From positions 1 to 6,877 of the forward strand of contig JAAZCN010000223.1 of NCBI GenBank assembly GCA_012513245.1: a DNA stretch of 6,877 nucleotides. The letters run 5' to 3'. Shown here in pieces: positions 1-6,877 of the stretch. This DNA comes from Synergistaceae bacterium. GTDB lineage: Bacteria > Synergistota > Synergistia > Synergistales > Synergistaceae. Made by a program: the position numbers and the translations under genes. The stretch's first letter is position 1, and the number at the start of each line of letters is the position of its first letter. Below the pieces are notes generated by a model. That model was given only the letters and a program-made list of their open reading frames with translations. It had not been told where the DNA came from and searched no databases.

Positions 1-1088
1 AGGGCAATTGAGAAGAATACAGCCGCTATCACCGCCATGGCAAGAAAGTTTATCCATACATCCTCAAAACCGGCACCACGGAAGAGGATCCCTTGCCCGG
101 CGGCAACGAAGTGTGTGGTTGGGGCACCCAACATCAATTTCTGAATAAATATCGGCATGCTCTCTCGAGGAGTCTTACCTCCCGAGAGCAGCTGCAGCGG
201 CAGCAGTATCAGCAAAGCAAGCATTCCGAACTGGGGCATCGAACGCGCTACAGTGGCCATAAAAATTCCCATTGATGTCGTGGCTATAACACACAGCGTT
301 GCGGCACATAGGAAGAGTAATATAGAACCCTGGACAGGTATGTTTAAAAAACCCTGTACTACGACTACCAGCGATATTCCTGCACTGATCACAACGACCA
401 GACCCATGGACCAAATTTTTGACATCATTATTTCTATTGGTGTAACCGGCATTACAAGCAGATGTTCAATTGTTCCGTGTTCTCGTTCTCGAATAAGTGC
501 TGCACCGGCAAGTATGATCGAAAGCATTGTAAGATTGTTGATAATTTCTGACAGCGCTCCGAACCATGACTTTTCTAGATTGGGGTTATAGCGCATGCGA
601 AGTGCAAGGCCTATCTGTGGTTCTCTATTTATTCTGTAGCCCTGAACGTACTCACCGACTTCTCCTAAAATCATCTTTTGGATATAACCGCTACCTGTAA
701 ATGCCTGAGTCATGCGTGTAGCATCCACGTTAAGCTGAATTGTCGGTGATCTTCCTGCAATAAGATCCCTCTGGAAATCGGGGGGGATGTCCAGAACAAA
801 TGTGTAGTTTCCGGCATCCATGCCCTGATCCATCTCTGAGAGGCTGATCAAAACGGGAGGTTCAAATTCCGGTGGATAAAAGGCGGAAACTATACGGTTT
901 GAGAGTGCAGAGTCATCCTCATCAACTACCGCTATAGCGACATTGTTAAGTGTCTCCGGCAGATTAGAAGCAGCCATATATATCTGACAGGTAAACATAA
1001 ATATAATGAGGAACAACATCATTGGGTCGCGTGCAAGACTCCAAAGTTCTTTGATCCCCAGACGATAGACGTGTTTTATACTTAGCAT
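1..1088 (-). CDS. yhhJ: YhhJ-type ABC-2 transporter permease, 3' end cut off by window edge
   Basis: This inner-membrane permease half of an ABC exporter is read from 1088 leftward; 362 codons are open to the window edge with no stop. Hydrophobic segments lie at about residues 23-40, 182-200, 226-245, 254-272, 285-304 and 345-362. One periplasmic domain (about 42-180) sits between the first and second segments, the usual ABC2_membrane_3 layout. Family motifs seen are VDATRMTQAFTG (121-132), RYNPN (166-170), REREHGTIEHLLVMP (200-214), LSGGKTPRESMP (301-312) and PTTHF (323-327). E. coli YhhJ is about 374 residues from memory, so roughly a dozen residues are missing. The start follows an AGGAG (1097-1101) with 8 nt spacing, inside the end of the RbbA gene, whose stop is 2 bp upstream. 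It probably forms a heterodimer with the homologous C-terminal permease of RbbA. The family call is firm; the substrate is unknown. Confidence 0.93.
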   Translation of the reverse strand, partial: MLSIKHVYRLGIKELWSLARDPMMLFLIIFMFTCQIYMAASNLPETLNNVAIAVVDEDDSALSNRIVSAFYPPEFEPPVLISLSEMDQGMDAGNYTFVLDIPPDFQRDLIAGRSPTIQLNVDATRMTQAFTGSGYIQKMILGEVGEYVQGYRINREPQIGLALRMRYNPNLEKSWFGALSEIINNLTMLSIILAGAALIREREHGTIEHLLVMPVTPIEIMMSKIWSMGLVVVISAGISLVVVVQGFLNIPVQGSILLFLCAATLCVIATTSMGIFMATVARSMPQFGMLALLILLPLQLLSGGKTPRESMPIFIQKLMLGAPTTHFVAAGQGILFRGAGFEDVWINFLAMAVIAAVFFSIA

Positions 1089-1090
1089 TT

Positions 1091-3856
1091 TCAGGACTCC
1101 TGTTTCTTAAGAAGCAATATAGAAAAAGTCATTACGACCGGTATAGATAAGAAAATAAACCACAAATACTTGTAGAGACTGGAAAAACCCAGAGCCTTAT
1201 TGTAAACTCCCCTGCAAATGTTCATGTAGTAGGTTACCGGATAGATGTGTCCGATATAATATCCCACGCCTTCAAGAGAGGAGACAGGGTTTAACAGTTC
1301 TGAGTACTGGACAGCCGGTATCATAGTAATAATTATTGATATGAACATAGCTGCGATCTGACTCTTTGTCAAAGTTGAAGAAAAAAGTCCGATACCTGTG
1401 GAAAATATAACAAAAAAGAATGTTGCAACTGTCATCAGCAGCAGGCTGCCGGTTATAGGCACTTTAAATATCATTACAGCCAGCAGAGTCAACGTAAAAT
1501 AGTTAAGCATTGCTATGGCAATATAAGGCAACTGTTTCCCTATGAGAAATTCAGCTCGGCTGACAGGTGTAACATAGAGGTTGACAATGGAGCCCATCTC
1601 TTTCTCTCTTACTACTGAAAGTGCGGTGAGCATTGCCGGGATCATAAGAAGAAGCAGAGGTATGACAGCCGGTACCATTGCAGGAAAACTTCTTACATCC
1701 GGATTGTAACGAAACCGGGTTTCGATCGCAGCCATGTTCGCTGCAACTATCTGTTGAGGCTGCCTCTTTGCTCTCTCTTGCAGCCAACCCTGGTGGATAC
1801 CCTCTACATAGCCTCCTACTGTCTCGGCACGTGTCGGCATAGCTCCATCCACCCAGGCACCTATCTGTACATTTTTACCATGTTTTATATTGCGGGAAAA
1901 ATTTGGTGGTATTTCTATTGCAAGATTGAGTTCACCGGATCTCATGCGCCGTTCCAGCTCCTCATAATTTGAGATCGGAGGACGCCCTGTAAAATATCGC
2001 GACCCTGAAAGGTTCAACGCATAATTCTGACTCAACACCGTCTGGTCACGATCAAGCACCGCGTAGCTCAAGTTTTCTACATCCAAACTTACACCATATC
2101 CGATAACAAACATAAGAATAAAAGTTCCAAACACAGCCATTACACCGCGTACAGGATCACGCATTAATTCAAGTGATTCGTGCAGGCAGTAACTCCAGGC
2201 GCGCTTCCAGTTAAACCATCTATTGTAGCCCCGGGGCTTATTTTTTTGTGTGGGTTTTTTTACTTCTTCTCTTTTCGTAACAGGAGCAGGAGAAACATCA
2301 TCGTCATCTAAAGTTGCCTCTTTTAGGTAACTGATAAACGCCTCTTCCAGAGTAGCTGAACCTCTCTTCCGGACAAGCTCAGTCGGTACGTCGGTAACAA
2401 GCACCTTTCCCGCATGCATAAGTGAAATGCGGTCACACCGTTCCGCTTCATTCATAAAATGCGTAGAGACAAATATCGTAACTCCGTCGTTTCGTGACAG
2501 GTCGATCATTAATTGCCACATAGTATCGCGTGCAATTGGATCTACCCCCGAAGTTGGTTCATCAAGAATGAGAAGTTCAGGTTTATGTACCATCGCCACA
2601 GCAAGCGAAAGGCGCTGGCGTATTCCCAGAGGTAATTTATCCGGCATAACATCAAGAACCTCTTCCAGTCCGAAACGCTGTACCATTTCGTCAATTCGAC
2701 TGGGAATTTTTTCTTTATCCACTTTAAATAGCCGTGCGTGAAGAATAAGGTTTTGGCGAACAGATAATTCTGTATAGAGGGAAAAAAGCTGAGACATGTA
2801 ACCTACGCGACGACGGGTTTCAATGTCACTTGCGGTAACTTTGTGACCAAAAAGAGAGGCGTGACCCTCTGAAGGCTCCAGCAATCCGGTCAACATTTTC
2901 ATCGTAGTCGTCTTGCCGCAACCGTTTGAACCAAGGAATCCAAATATTTCTCCGCGGCTGATCTTCAAACTTACATGGTCCACTGCTACGAACTTGCCAA
3001 AGCGCATTGTAAGACCCTCTGCTTCAATGGCATATACTACCTTTTCATCCATAACAAGAGGCGGAATGACAACTTCACTGTGTTGATTGCGTTTTTCTTC
3101 GGGGAGCAGAGCAATAAAAGCCGCATCCAGAGAATTAGATTTTGTCCTCTCAAGCAGTTCAGCAGGGGTACCGGTAGCCAGTACTTTCCCGGAATCCATA
3201 ACAAAGAGCCAGTCAAAACGCTGGGCTTCGTCCATATATGCTGTCGCAACGATCACGCTCATCTCGGGACGTTCTTCCCGAATTCTGTTTATAAGATCCC
3301 AGAACTGAGCACGCGCAAGTGGGTCAACACCGGTTGTCGGTTCATCTAAAATAAGAAAATCCGGATCATGAATCAGAGCACAGCAAAGTCCAAGTTTTTG
3401 CTTCATTCCACCGGATAACTTGCCTGCCGGACGATCCATAAATTTTGTCAGACCGGTACTCCGGCACAAATCATCTATGCGACTGCGGCGTTCAGCTCCG
3501 CCATGGCCAAATAGTATCCCGAAAAACTGAAGATTCTCTTCGACAGACAAGGTTGGAGCAAGATTTTTACCAAGCCCCTGTGGCATATACGCGATGCGGT
3601 TGCACACATCATCGCGGTGGCGTTTGCTGGACATATCTCCATCCAGCACCATTACCTGTCCCTGTTGAATTGCCTTTGCACCTGAAAGAAGCGAGAGCAT
3701 TGTGGATTTTCCTACCCCATCAGGTCCGATCACTCCAACCATACAGCCTGCCGGAATGTTTAGCGAAACGTTATCCAGCGCAAGCGTTTTCCCGTAACTC
3801 AGAGAAATATCAGTCAGAGTTGCAACAGGAGCAGAGGTCTTGCAATCAGGGATCAT
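1091..3856 (-). CDS. rbbA: RbbA-type protein: tandem ABC ATPases fused to ABC-2 permease
   Basis: This protein of 921 residues powers export across the inner membrane. NBD1 (about 12-250) has Walker [10 protein letters not shown] (44-52), YMPQ Q-loop (90-93), signature LSGGM (147-151) and Walker B LILDEP (168-173), but Ala206 stands where the switch histidine should be. NBD2 (about 276-510) has Walker [10 protein letters not shown] (309-317), YMSQ (353-356), a degenerate signature LPLGI (408-412), Walker B LLILDEP (428-434) and a normal switch His466. A charged linker (about 514-545) leads to the ABC-2 permease: one membrane segment near 571-588, a periplasmic domain with IPPNF (649-653) and RYNPD (716-720), then about five segments from 726, with [15 protein letters not shown] at 750-764. 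Length and order match E. coli RbbA (about 911 residues). I chose ATG 3856 because AAGGTG lies 5 nt upstream and it overlaps the adaptor stop as TAATG. An ATG at 3889 would add 11 residues but has poor ribosome-site spacing. In E. coli the name comes from reported ribosome binding; this setting points to efflux. Confidence 0.95.
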   Translation of the reverse strand: MIPDCKTSAPVATLTDISLSYGKTLALDNVSLNIPAGCMVGVIGPDGVGKSTMLSLLSGAKAIQQGQVMVLDGDMSSKRHRDDVCNRIAYMPQGLGKNLAPTLSVEENLQFFGILFGHGGAERRSRIDDLCRSTGLTKFMDRPAGKLSGGMKQKLGLCCALIHDPDFLILDEPTTGVDPLARAQFWDLINRIREERPEMSVIVATAYMDEAQRFDWLFVMDSGKVLATGTPAELLERTKSNSLDAAFIALLPEEKRNQHSEVVIPPLVMDEKVVYAIEAEGLTMRFGKFVAVDHVSLKISRGEIFGFLGSNGCGKTTTMKMLTGLLEPSEGHASLFGHKVTASDIETRRRVGYMSQLFSLYTELSVRQNLILHARLFKVDKEKIPSRIDEMVQRFGLEEVLDVMPDKLPLGIRQRLSLAVAMVHKPELLILDEPTSGVDPIARDTMWQLMIDLSRNDGVTIFVSTHFMNEAERCDRISLMHAGKVLVTDVPTELVRKRGSATLEEAFISYLKEATLDDDDVSPAPVTKREEVKKPTQKNKPRGYNRWFNWKRAWSYCLHESLELMRDPVRGVMAVFGTFILMFVIGYGVSLDVENLSYAVLDRDQTVLSQNYALNLSGSRYFTGRPPISNYEELERRMRSGELNLAIEIPPNFSRNIKHGKNVQIGAWVDGAMPTRAETVGGYVEGIHQGWLQERAKRQPQQIVAANMAAIETRFRYNPDVRSFPAMVPAVIPLLLLMIPAMLTALSVVREKEMGSIVNLYVTPVSRAEFLIGKQLPYIAIAMLNYFTLTLLAVMIFKVPITGSLLLMTVATFFFVIFSTGIGLFSSTLTKSQIAAMFISIIITMIPAVQYSELLNPVSSLEGVGYYIGHIYPVTYYMNICRGVYNKALGFSSLYKYLWFIFLSIPVVMTFSILLLKKQES

Positions 3857-4956
3857 TATTTCACCTTGATTTTCAGATTTGCCGGCCATTCACCATGTGG
3901 ATCCAATTTGATCCACGCTACGCCCGGAAGCCCGGTTTTGACCATTTCTATGTTTTTCTTCAGCAATTCAGGAGAAATTCTTGCCTTGACCCTGAACATC
4001 AGTTTCTCTCTTTCACTGGCGGTCTCCACGGTTTTTGGTGTGAACTGCGCAACACTTGCAACAAATGATATCTGTGCCGGGATGATCATATCAGGAGCTG
4101 CGTCCAATATTATTCGGGCGTCGCTACCTATCGCGACCTTGCCTGCCACTGTCTCAGGAAGGAAAAAAGTCATATATACATCACTTAGGTCGACCAGGCT
4201 GAGTATCGTTCCTCCTGCCGGCATCACCTCTCCAGGCTGAGCAACGCGGAATTGTATACGTCCGTCTCGCGGAGCTTTCAGATGGCTGTCTTCTATATCG
4301 GCCTCTATACGGGCAACTGTTGACTGAGCTGCAGAAACGCCCGATCTGGTGTTGATGACCTGGGCCATTGCTGCATTTACACCGGCCTTAGCGGCTATGA
4401 CCTGAGACTGGGCAGAAACAAACTCAGCCTTTTTACCGCCGTATTCCGAGGTTATGTTATCGAATTCCTGAACTGATATTACATTTTCATCCATCAGAGC
4501 TTTAGAACGCACATAACGTTTCTGGACGCCGTCCAGTTCGCTTTTGCGCTGTTTAACAACGGCCTCTGCCGTAGCAACGTCTCCCCTTCGCACTGCCACC
4601 TGAGCCTCGGCTCCGGCAACTGCAGCGATAGCCTGCTCTTTCTGGGCAATAGCTTCATTACGCTGTGCTTCGAGAACATCGACCTGCATCTTCGATAGCA
4701 TCTGGCCCGCTATTACGAAATCGCCTTCATCTGCCATTACCTCAACCACTCGGCCTCCAAGTTTTGTCGCAATATTAATTTCGGTGGCCTCAATGCGGCC
4801 GTTTCCGCTTACAAGTCCTACATCATTATTAGAGGGCTTCAAAATCATCCTGCCCGCTACTGCCACTACGACCACAACAGCTACAACGGCAACCCAGATA
4901 AAGATCATCCTTTTCCTTTTTTGCGGTATAGCGTTTAATTTTTCAGGATTAGACAT
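3856..4956 (-). CDS. yhiI: HlyD-family periplasmic adaptor, YhiI-like
   Basis: This 366-residue membrane-fusion protein links an inner-membrane ABC exporter to an outer-membrane channel. It has a short basic cytoplasmic N-terminus (KRKR at 13-16) and one membrane anchor (about 17-38). The first half of the biotinyl-lipoyl-like domain follows, beginning [15 protein letters not shown] (51-65). A long Ala/Gln/Glu-rich alpha-helical hairpin (about 92-222) comes next, then the second lipoyl half, [10 protein letters not shown] (226-235) to PGEVMPAGG (241-249). The beta-barrel part includes [14 protein letters not shown] (255-268) and [14 protein letters not shown] (299-312). These last motifs match E. 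coli YhiI (about 355 residues) as I recall it. The start has GGGAGG (4968-4973) 11 nt upstream, a little long but the best candidate. It lies 43 bp after the channel gene and its stop overlaps the RbbA start. Assignment to the HlyD family is very secure, and to the YhiI subgroup secure from motifs and gene order. Confidence 0.95.
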   Translation of the reverse strand: MSNPEKLNAIPQKRKRMIFIWVAVVAVVVVVAVAGRMILKPSNNDVGLVSGNGRIEATEINIATKLGGRVVEVMADEGDFVIAGQMLSKMQVDVLEAQRNEAIAQKEQAIAAVAGAEAQVAVRRGDVATAEAVVKQRKSELDGVQKRYVRSKALMDENVISVQEFDNITSEYGGKKAEFVSAQSQVIAAKAGVNAAMAQVINTRSGVSAAQSTVARIEADIEDSHLKAPRDGRIQFRVAQPGEVMPAGGTILSLVDLSDVYMTFFLPETVAGKVAIGSDARIILDAAPDMIIPAQISFVASVAQFTPKTVETASEREKLMFRVKARISPELLKKNIEMVKTGLPGVAWIKLDPHGEWPANLKIKVK

Positions 4957-4999
4957 ATATAGTTATTCCTCCCTTTGCAGAAAACTTTCAAAAGTACTC

Positions 5000-6331
5000 T
5001 TATAATTCACCCATGGCATAAAGTAGGTCAGCATAGGCTGTCCTTGCTTCCGCTACCGCATTTGTCCTGGCGTTTCTCGTGTCTGTCATGGCTAAACGGG
5101 CATCCAGCACGTCTATGTTAGTTCCCATCTGGTTCTGATAACGTTTCATGGCTATCCGGTAATCTTCCTCGGACTGAACTACCGAGTCTTCGGTAACTTT
5201 GACTCTCTGGATAGCTGAATCAAGGTTTACACTGGCCTTCGATACACCCAGCCCTATGTCACGTTTCAAATCTTCAATGCGATATAATAATTCTTCAGCT
5301 ACTCCCTGAGCCTCTACGACCTGCCCATGAACTTTTCCTGAATCAAATAGCCTGAGTTCGGCAAAAATTCCTATTCTCCATTCGTCATCTTCTGAAGGGA
5401 AGATCTTATCATCGGCGACACTGGCTTGTGCAGAAAGGCTGACCTGTGGCATCACCTGTCCCTTGACCGCCCTTACTGTTTGGAGTGCGGCATTTCTGGA
5501 AGCTTCGAGACCCTTCAGTTCAGGCCTCAGTCCTAAAGCCCTTGCCAGTGGATCCTCGGGCACATCAAAGTTCTCCAGATCGTAATCTCCGGCAGCAACT
5601 GTGTAGTTTTCCTCCAGCGACTGCCCTGTTATTCTTTCAAGCTCTTTCCAGGCAACTTTGACGTTGCTTTCTGCGCGAATTAAGTCCAGTTTTGACGAAG
5701 AAACTGAGACCTGGACCCTTAAAACTTCGTTCTTAGCAACGGCTCCTGTGCGGTAAAAAATCTCAACCTGTCGAAGATGTTCCTTGGCAAGATTCAGGGC
5801 TTCATCTGCAACCTGAGCACCGGAAATAGATTTCTGCAGCTCGTAAAATGCCCTGCGAGTCCCATTTCCAACCTGTTGGACTGTACGGTCAAGCTCTGTT
5901 TTTCTAGCGGTGACAAGCAGTTTTTCTGCTTCTGTGCGTGCGGGAAGAGTCCCTCCACTGTAAAGTACCTGTGTCAGGTTCAATGCAGCCCGGTATGTTT
6001 CTTCGTATCCCATGGGTACAACACCGGTCTGATTTTTTTCGTCATTATCAAAGGCGTAAGCATAAGGTTTTCTATTCAGTTTCTCATAACCAAACGATCC
6101 GTAGATCTGAGGCATCTGATCTGATCGTGTCTTTACCAGGCGACCCTCCTGCTGGCGGACGCGTGCATTCGCAGCTAGAATGAGAGGATTGGCTTCTCTT
6201 GAAATAACCAATAGTTTTTCAAGATCAAGTGTTTCAGCGCTATCTGCTCCTGTGGACATAAGCCCTATAGCGAATAACGCTGCACAGACAACAGCGAAAT
6301 ATGGTTTAATAAACAGTTTATCGAAGTTCAT
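5000..6331 (-). CDS. TolC-family outer-membrane efflux channel
   Basis: This 443-residue protein should trimerise into an outer-membrane barrel with a long periplasmic alpha-tunnel, the exit duct of a tripartite exporter. A signal peptide is visible at about 1-32: basic N-terminus, hydrophobic core 11-26, likely cleavage after DSA at 30-32. The mature part shows the family's internal duplication: LTQVLYSGG (119-127) and AELRLFDSGK (324-333) mark the strands, followed by helical stretches ending in LERITG (231-236) and ADLLYAMGEL (434-443). FYRTGAVAKNEVLRVQ (192-207) and KRYQNQMGTNIDVLDAR (396-412) are the matching helix-turn segments. I chose ATG 6331 because AAGGTG (6336-6341) precedes it by 4 nt. 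An ATG at 6349 would add six residues; it lacks its own ribosome site but overlaps a leader ORF stop as ATGA. E. coli yhiI-rbbA-yhhJ has no such gene alongside. Family is certain; a specific symbol is not justified. Confidence 0.95.
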   Translation of the reverse strand: MNFDKLFIKPYFAVVCAALFAIGLMSTGADSAETLDLEKLLVISREANPLILAANARVRQQEGRLVKTRSDQMPQIYGSFGYEKLNRKPYAYAFDNDEKNQTGVVPMGYEETYRAALNLTQVLYSGGTLPARTEAEKLLVTARKTELDRTVQQVGNGTRRAFYELQKSISGAQVADEALNLAKEHLRQVEIFYRTGAVAKNEVLRVQVSVSSSKLDLIRAESNVKVAWKELERITGQSLEENYTVAAGDYDLENFDVPEDPLARALGLRPELKGLEASRNAALQTVRAVKGQVMPQVSLSAQASVADDKIFPSEDDEWRIGIFAELRLFDSGKVHGQVVEAQGVAEELLYRIEDLKRDIGLGVSKASVNLDSAIQRVKVTEDSVVQSEEDYRIAMKRYQNQMGTNIDVLDARLAMTDTRNARTNAVAEARTAYADLLYAMGEL

Positions 6332-6345
6332 CAGACACCTTCTCT

Positions 6346-6459
6346 TCATAATAAAATAAAATCGCCGGCAAAACTTCTATTCCCATAAATAGAAGCCCGG
6401 ACCATGAGGGATATGGATATAAATAAAACAGCGAGAGCAGCCCGAATGGACTGACCCAT
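6346..6459 (-). CDS. Possible 37-codon leader peptide ORF upstream of the channel gene
   Basis: A short frame opens with ATG at 6459, about 25 nt after the proposed transcription start, and closes with TGA at 6348-6346. That stop overlaps the upstream channel-gene ATG (6349) as ATGA. A GAGG lies 9 nt before the start. The predicted peptide has Arg6, a hydrophobic stretch AALAVLFISISLMV (7-20), Arg21, then a short mixed tail ending GDFILL. It resembles a small membrane peptide or truncated signal sequence, and I recognise no family. A frame this long is not rare by chance, so the support is position, ribosome site and stop/start overlap. If translated, it would run through both leader stem-loops and could couple ribosome movement to expression of the exporter. 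It may also be a spurious frame in an untranslated leader. Confidence 0.3.
   Translation of the reverse strand: MGQSIRAALAVLFISISLMVRASIYGNRSFAGDFILL
6374..6395 (-). promoter_or_regulatory. Second leader stem-loop before the channel gene
   Basis: An exact 8-bp inverted repeat, CTTCTATT/AATAGAAG with a 6-nt loop, is followed on the minus strand by TTTTG. It lies 42 nt before the chosen channel start and inside the last third of the leader ORF. The stem is AT-rich and the T-run short, so it would be a weak terminator. It may instead pause RNA polymerase or shape the leader. Confidence 0.35.
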
Positions 6460-6478
6460 TCTAACTGGCCTCGCTGCT
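6427..6478 (-). promoter_or_regulatory. Leader stem-loop followed by T-rich run (possible attenuator)
   Basis: On the minus strand the arms AGCAGCGAG (6478-6470) and CTCGCTGTT (6435-6427) pair over 9 bp with one G-U. Inside is a second stem AATGG/CCATT (6460-6456 with 6449-6445). The run TTTTATTT (6428-6421) follows and overlaps the arm's last two bases. This looks like an intrinsic terminator placed in a leader. The left arm contains the GAGG of the leader ORF, and that ORF's start lies in the inner stem, so translation and folding would compete. The large internal loop weakens it as a plain terminator. Confidence 0.35.
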
Positions 6479-6488
6479 GCTAAATAAG

Positions 6489-6517
6489 AATATACCAGAG
6501 GTTACGGACTTAAACAA
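6489..6517 (-). promoter_or_regulatory. Candidate sigma-70-type promoter for the efflux operon
   Basis: Reading the minus strand, the -35 candidate is TTGTTT (6517-6512), then a 17-nt spacer and -10 TATATT (6494-6489). The -10 is preceded by TGG, giving an extended TGn motif. The -35 is weak (three of six consensus positions) but the -10 is five of six with optimal spacing. Transcription would begin near 6482, just before the leader stem-loop, giving a leader of about 150 nt to the channel start. No better promoter was found by eye between here and 6331. Confidence 0.5.
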
Positions 6518-6544
6518 GGTAGACAATGCCTTTTGGTGTCCCCA

Positions 6545-6575
6545 ATGCTAACCGAACGACCTCATTTATGCTAAC
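6545..6575. repeat. Pair of ATGCTAAC direct repeats upstream of the promoter
   Basis: ATGCTAAC occurs at 6545-6552 and again at 6568-6575, 23 bp apart start to start. Relative to the proposed transcription start the two copies centre near -67 and -90. That placement would suit a transcription activator binding side by side on the DNA. No regulator gene is in the window, so the role is an inference. Confidence 0.35.
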
Positions 6576-6819
6576 TGCGGTAATACAAACTACTTAGAAA
6601 CTCAACTTTCCCACCAATTGTTACTAGTGGATTTAAAACTTCTGTTTCTCGTTTTCTCTGTACATCTATTTTGACACAGAGGGGGAGTCGGTTGGGGAGT
6701 CAGTTGCAAATCGATTGCAAATCAATTGTTACACCTCAAAAACGACCCTCTTTGCCATCCCCAACAGGACAATTGTGAAACTGCGACCAATACGGTTCGC
6801 GTGCAATTGTAGAGGCGGG
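6576..6819. other. Non-coding stretch between repeats; no gene seen
   Basis: Stops interrupt the frames I followed, and no start has a convincing ribosome site. CAATTGT occurs four times (from 6615, 6723, 6770 and 6804), twice continuing as CAATTGTTAC. Apart from these and the 6682-6727 repeat units, I see no RNA gene or mobile-element end here. Confidence 0.5.
6682..6727. repeat. Degenerate 11-12 bp tandem repeats, four units
   Basis: Four consecutive units are seen: GGGGAGTCGGTT (6682-6693), GGGGAGTCAGTT (6694-6705), GCAAATCGATT (6706-6716) and GCAAATCAATT (6717-6727), then GTTAC. The first pair differs at one base and the second pair at one base. The last two resemble the units of the array at the right edge. 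No reading frame stays open through the surroundings on either strand, so it appears non-coding. Confidence 0.6.
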
Positions 6820-6877
6820 GAAGCAATAGGCAAGCAATAGGCAAGCGTTGGCAAGCAATAGGCAAGCAGTTGTTAGG
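6820..6877. repeat. GCAAGCAATAG tandem repeat array, running off the right edge
   Basis: About five units of an 11-bp repeat are seen: GAAGCAATAG (6820-6829, first base lacking), GCAAGCAATAG (6830-6840), GCAAGCGTTG (6841-6850), GCAAGCAATAG (6851-6861) and GCAAGCAGTTG (6862-6872). TTAGG follows to the window edge. Because 11 is not a multiple of 3, the pure repeat puts TAG in every plus-strand frame over 33 bp, so a plus-strand protein repeat is excluded. It could be a variable-number repeat; whether it continues outside is unknown. Confidence 0.7.

Noticed and set aside
93..591. Plus-strand and other-frame ORFs inside the YhhJ region
   Set aside because: They lie opposite or out of frame with a continuous permease frame with clear family motifs, so they are shadows.
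3445..4068. 207-codon plus-strand ORF across the RbbA/adaptor junction
   Set aside because: It is antisense to two well-supported genes, has no recognisable motif and no good ribosome site.
4976..4999. ACTTT/AAAGT inverted repeat between channel and adaptor genes as a terminator
   Set aside because: The loop would be only two bases, the stem is AT-rich and no T-run follows; read-through fits the operon better.
6611..6630. CCACCA/TAGTGG imperfect inverted repeat around CAATTGTTAC as an operator
   Set aside because: The arms are short with a mismatch and it lies far upstream of the promoter; too weak to call.
6580..6705. Minus-strand frame containing QLTPQPTPP, reminiscent of Thr-Pro-Gln repeat tails of AlbA_2-type ATP-binding proteins
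   Set aside because: The frame is closed by a stop just upstream, lacks a start, and ends after about 40 codons; the similarity is two short units only.
6671..6705. Plus-strand TTGACA at 6671-6676 as a promoter
   Set aside because: No -10-like hexamer occurs at 15-19 bp; the following bases are G-rich repeat units.
6820..6877. CRISPR array
   Set aside because: The units are 11 bp, directly adjacent and without unique spacers.

Overview
The window reads as one minus-strand efflux operon from a diderm (Gram-negative-type) bacterium, plus its upstream regulatory region. In transcription order, from right to left, it carries an outer-membrane TolC-family channel (6331-5000), a YhiI-type HlyD periplasmic adaptor (4956-3856), an RbbA-type protein with two ABC ATPase domains fused to an ABC-2 permease (3856-1091), and a YhhJ-type ABC-2 permease (1088 running off the left edge, probably only about a dozen codons short). 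No plus-strand gene is supported. The order adaptor-RbbA-YhhJ matches the yhiI-rbbA-yhhJ cluster I recall from Escherichia coli, and recognisable family motifs are conserved in all three proteins. The TolC-type gene at the head of the operon is an addition relative to E. coli. The host is not enterobacterial in any obvious way. Moderate base composition and an outer membrane would suit, for example, a deltaproteobacterial or synergistete lineage, but the sequence does not settle this.

The genes are tightly packed: 43 bp between channel and adaptor, a one-base overlap (TAATG) between adaptor and RbbA, and 2 bp between RbbA and YhhJ. They probably make one machine. The RbbA and YhhJ permease halves pair in the inner membrane, the two RbbA ATPase domains drive them, the adaptor spans the periplasm, and the TolC-like trimer opens the outer membrane. 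The substrate cannot be read from sequence; related ABC-2/HlyD systems export drugs, bile-salt-like amphiphiles or lipids.

The 6350-6877 region holds no conventional gene but is structured. It has a good extended -10 promoter candidate at 6489-6517 and an approximately 150-nt leader. The leader contains two stem-loops, each followed by a T-rich run, and a 37-codon leader ORF (6459-6346) whose stop overlaps the upstream candidate ATG of the channel gene. Further upstream there are two ATGCTAAC direct repeats 23 bp apart, and two short arrays of related 11-12 bp tandem repeats, the last running off the right edge. I see nothing convincing in 6576-6681, or in 6729-6819 apart from two CAATTGT motifs.

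Nothing here is clearly a new system. The most interesting points are the leader ORF with its stem-loops, the self-contained RbbA efflux operon, and the degenerate tandem repeats upstream.
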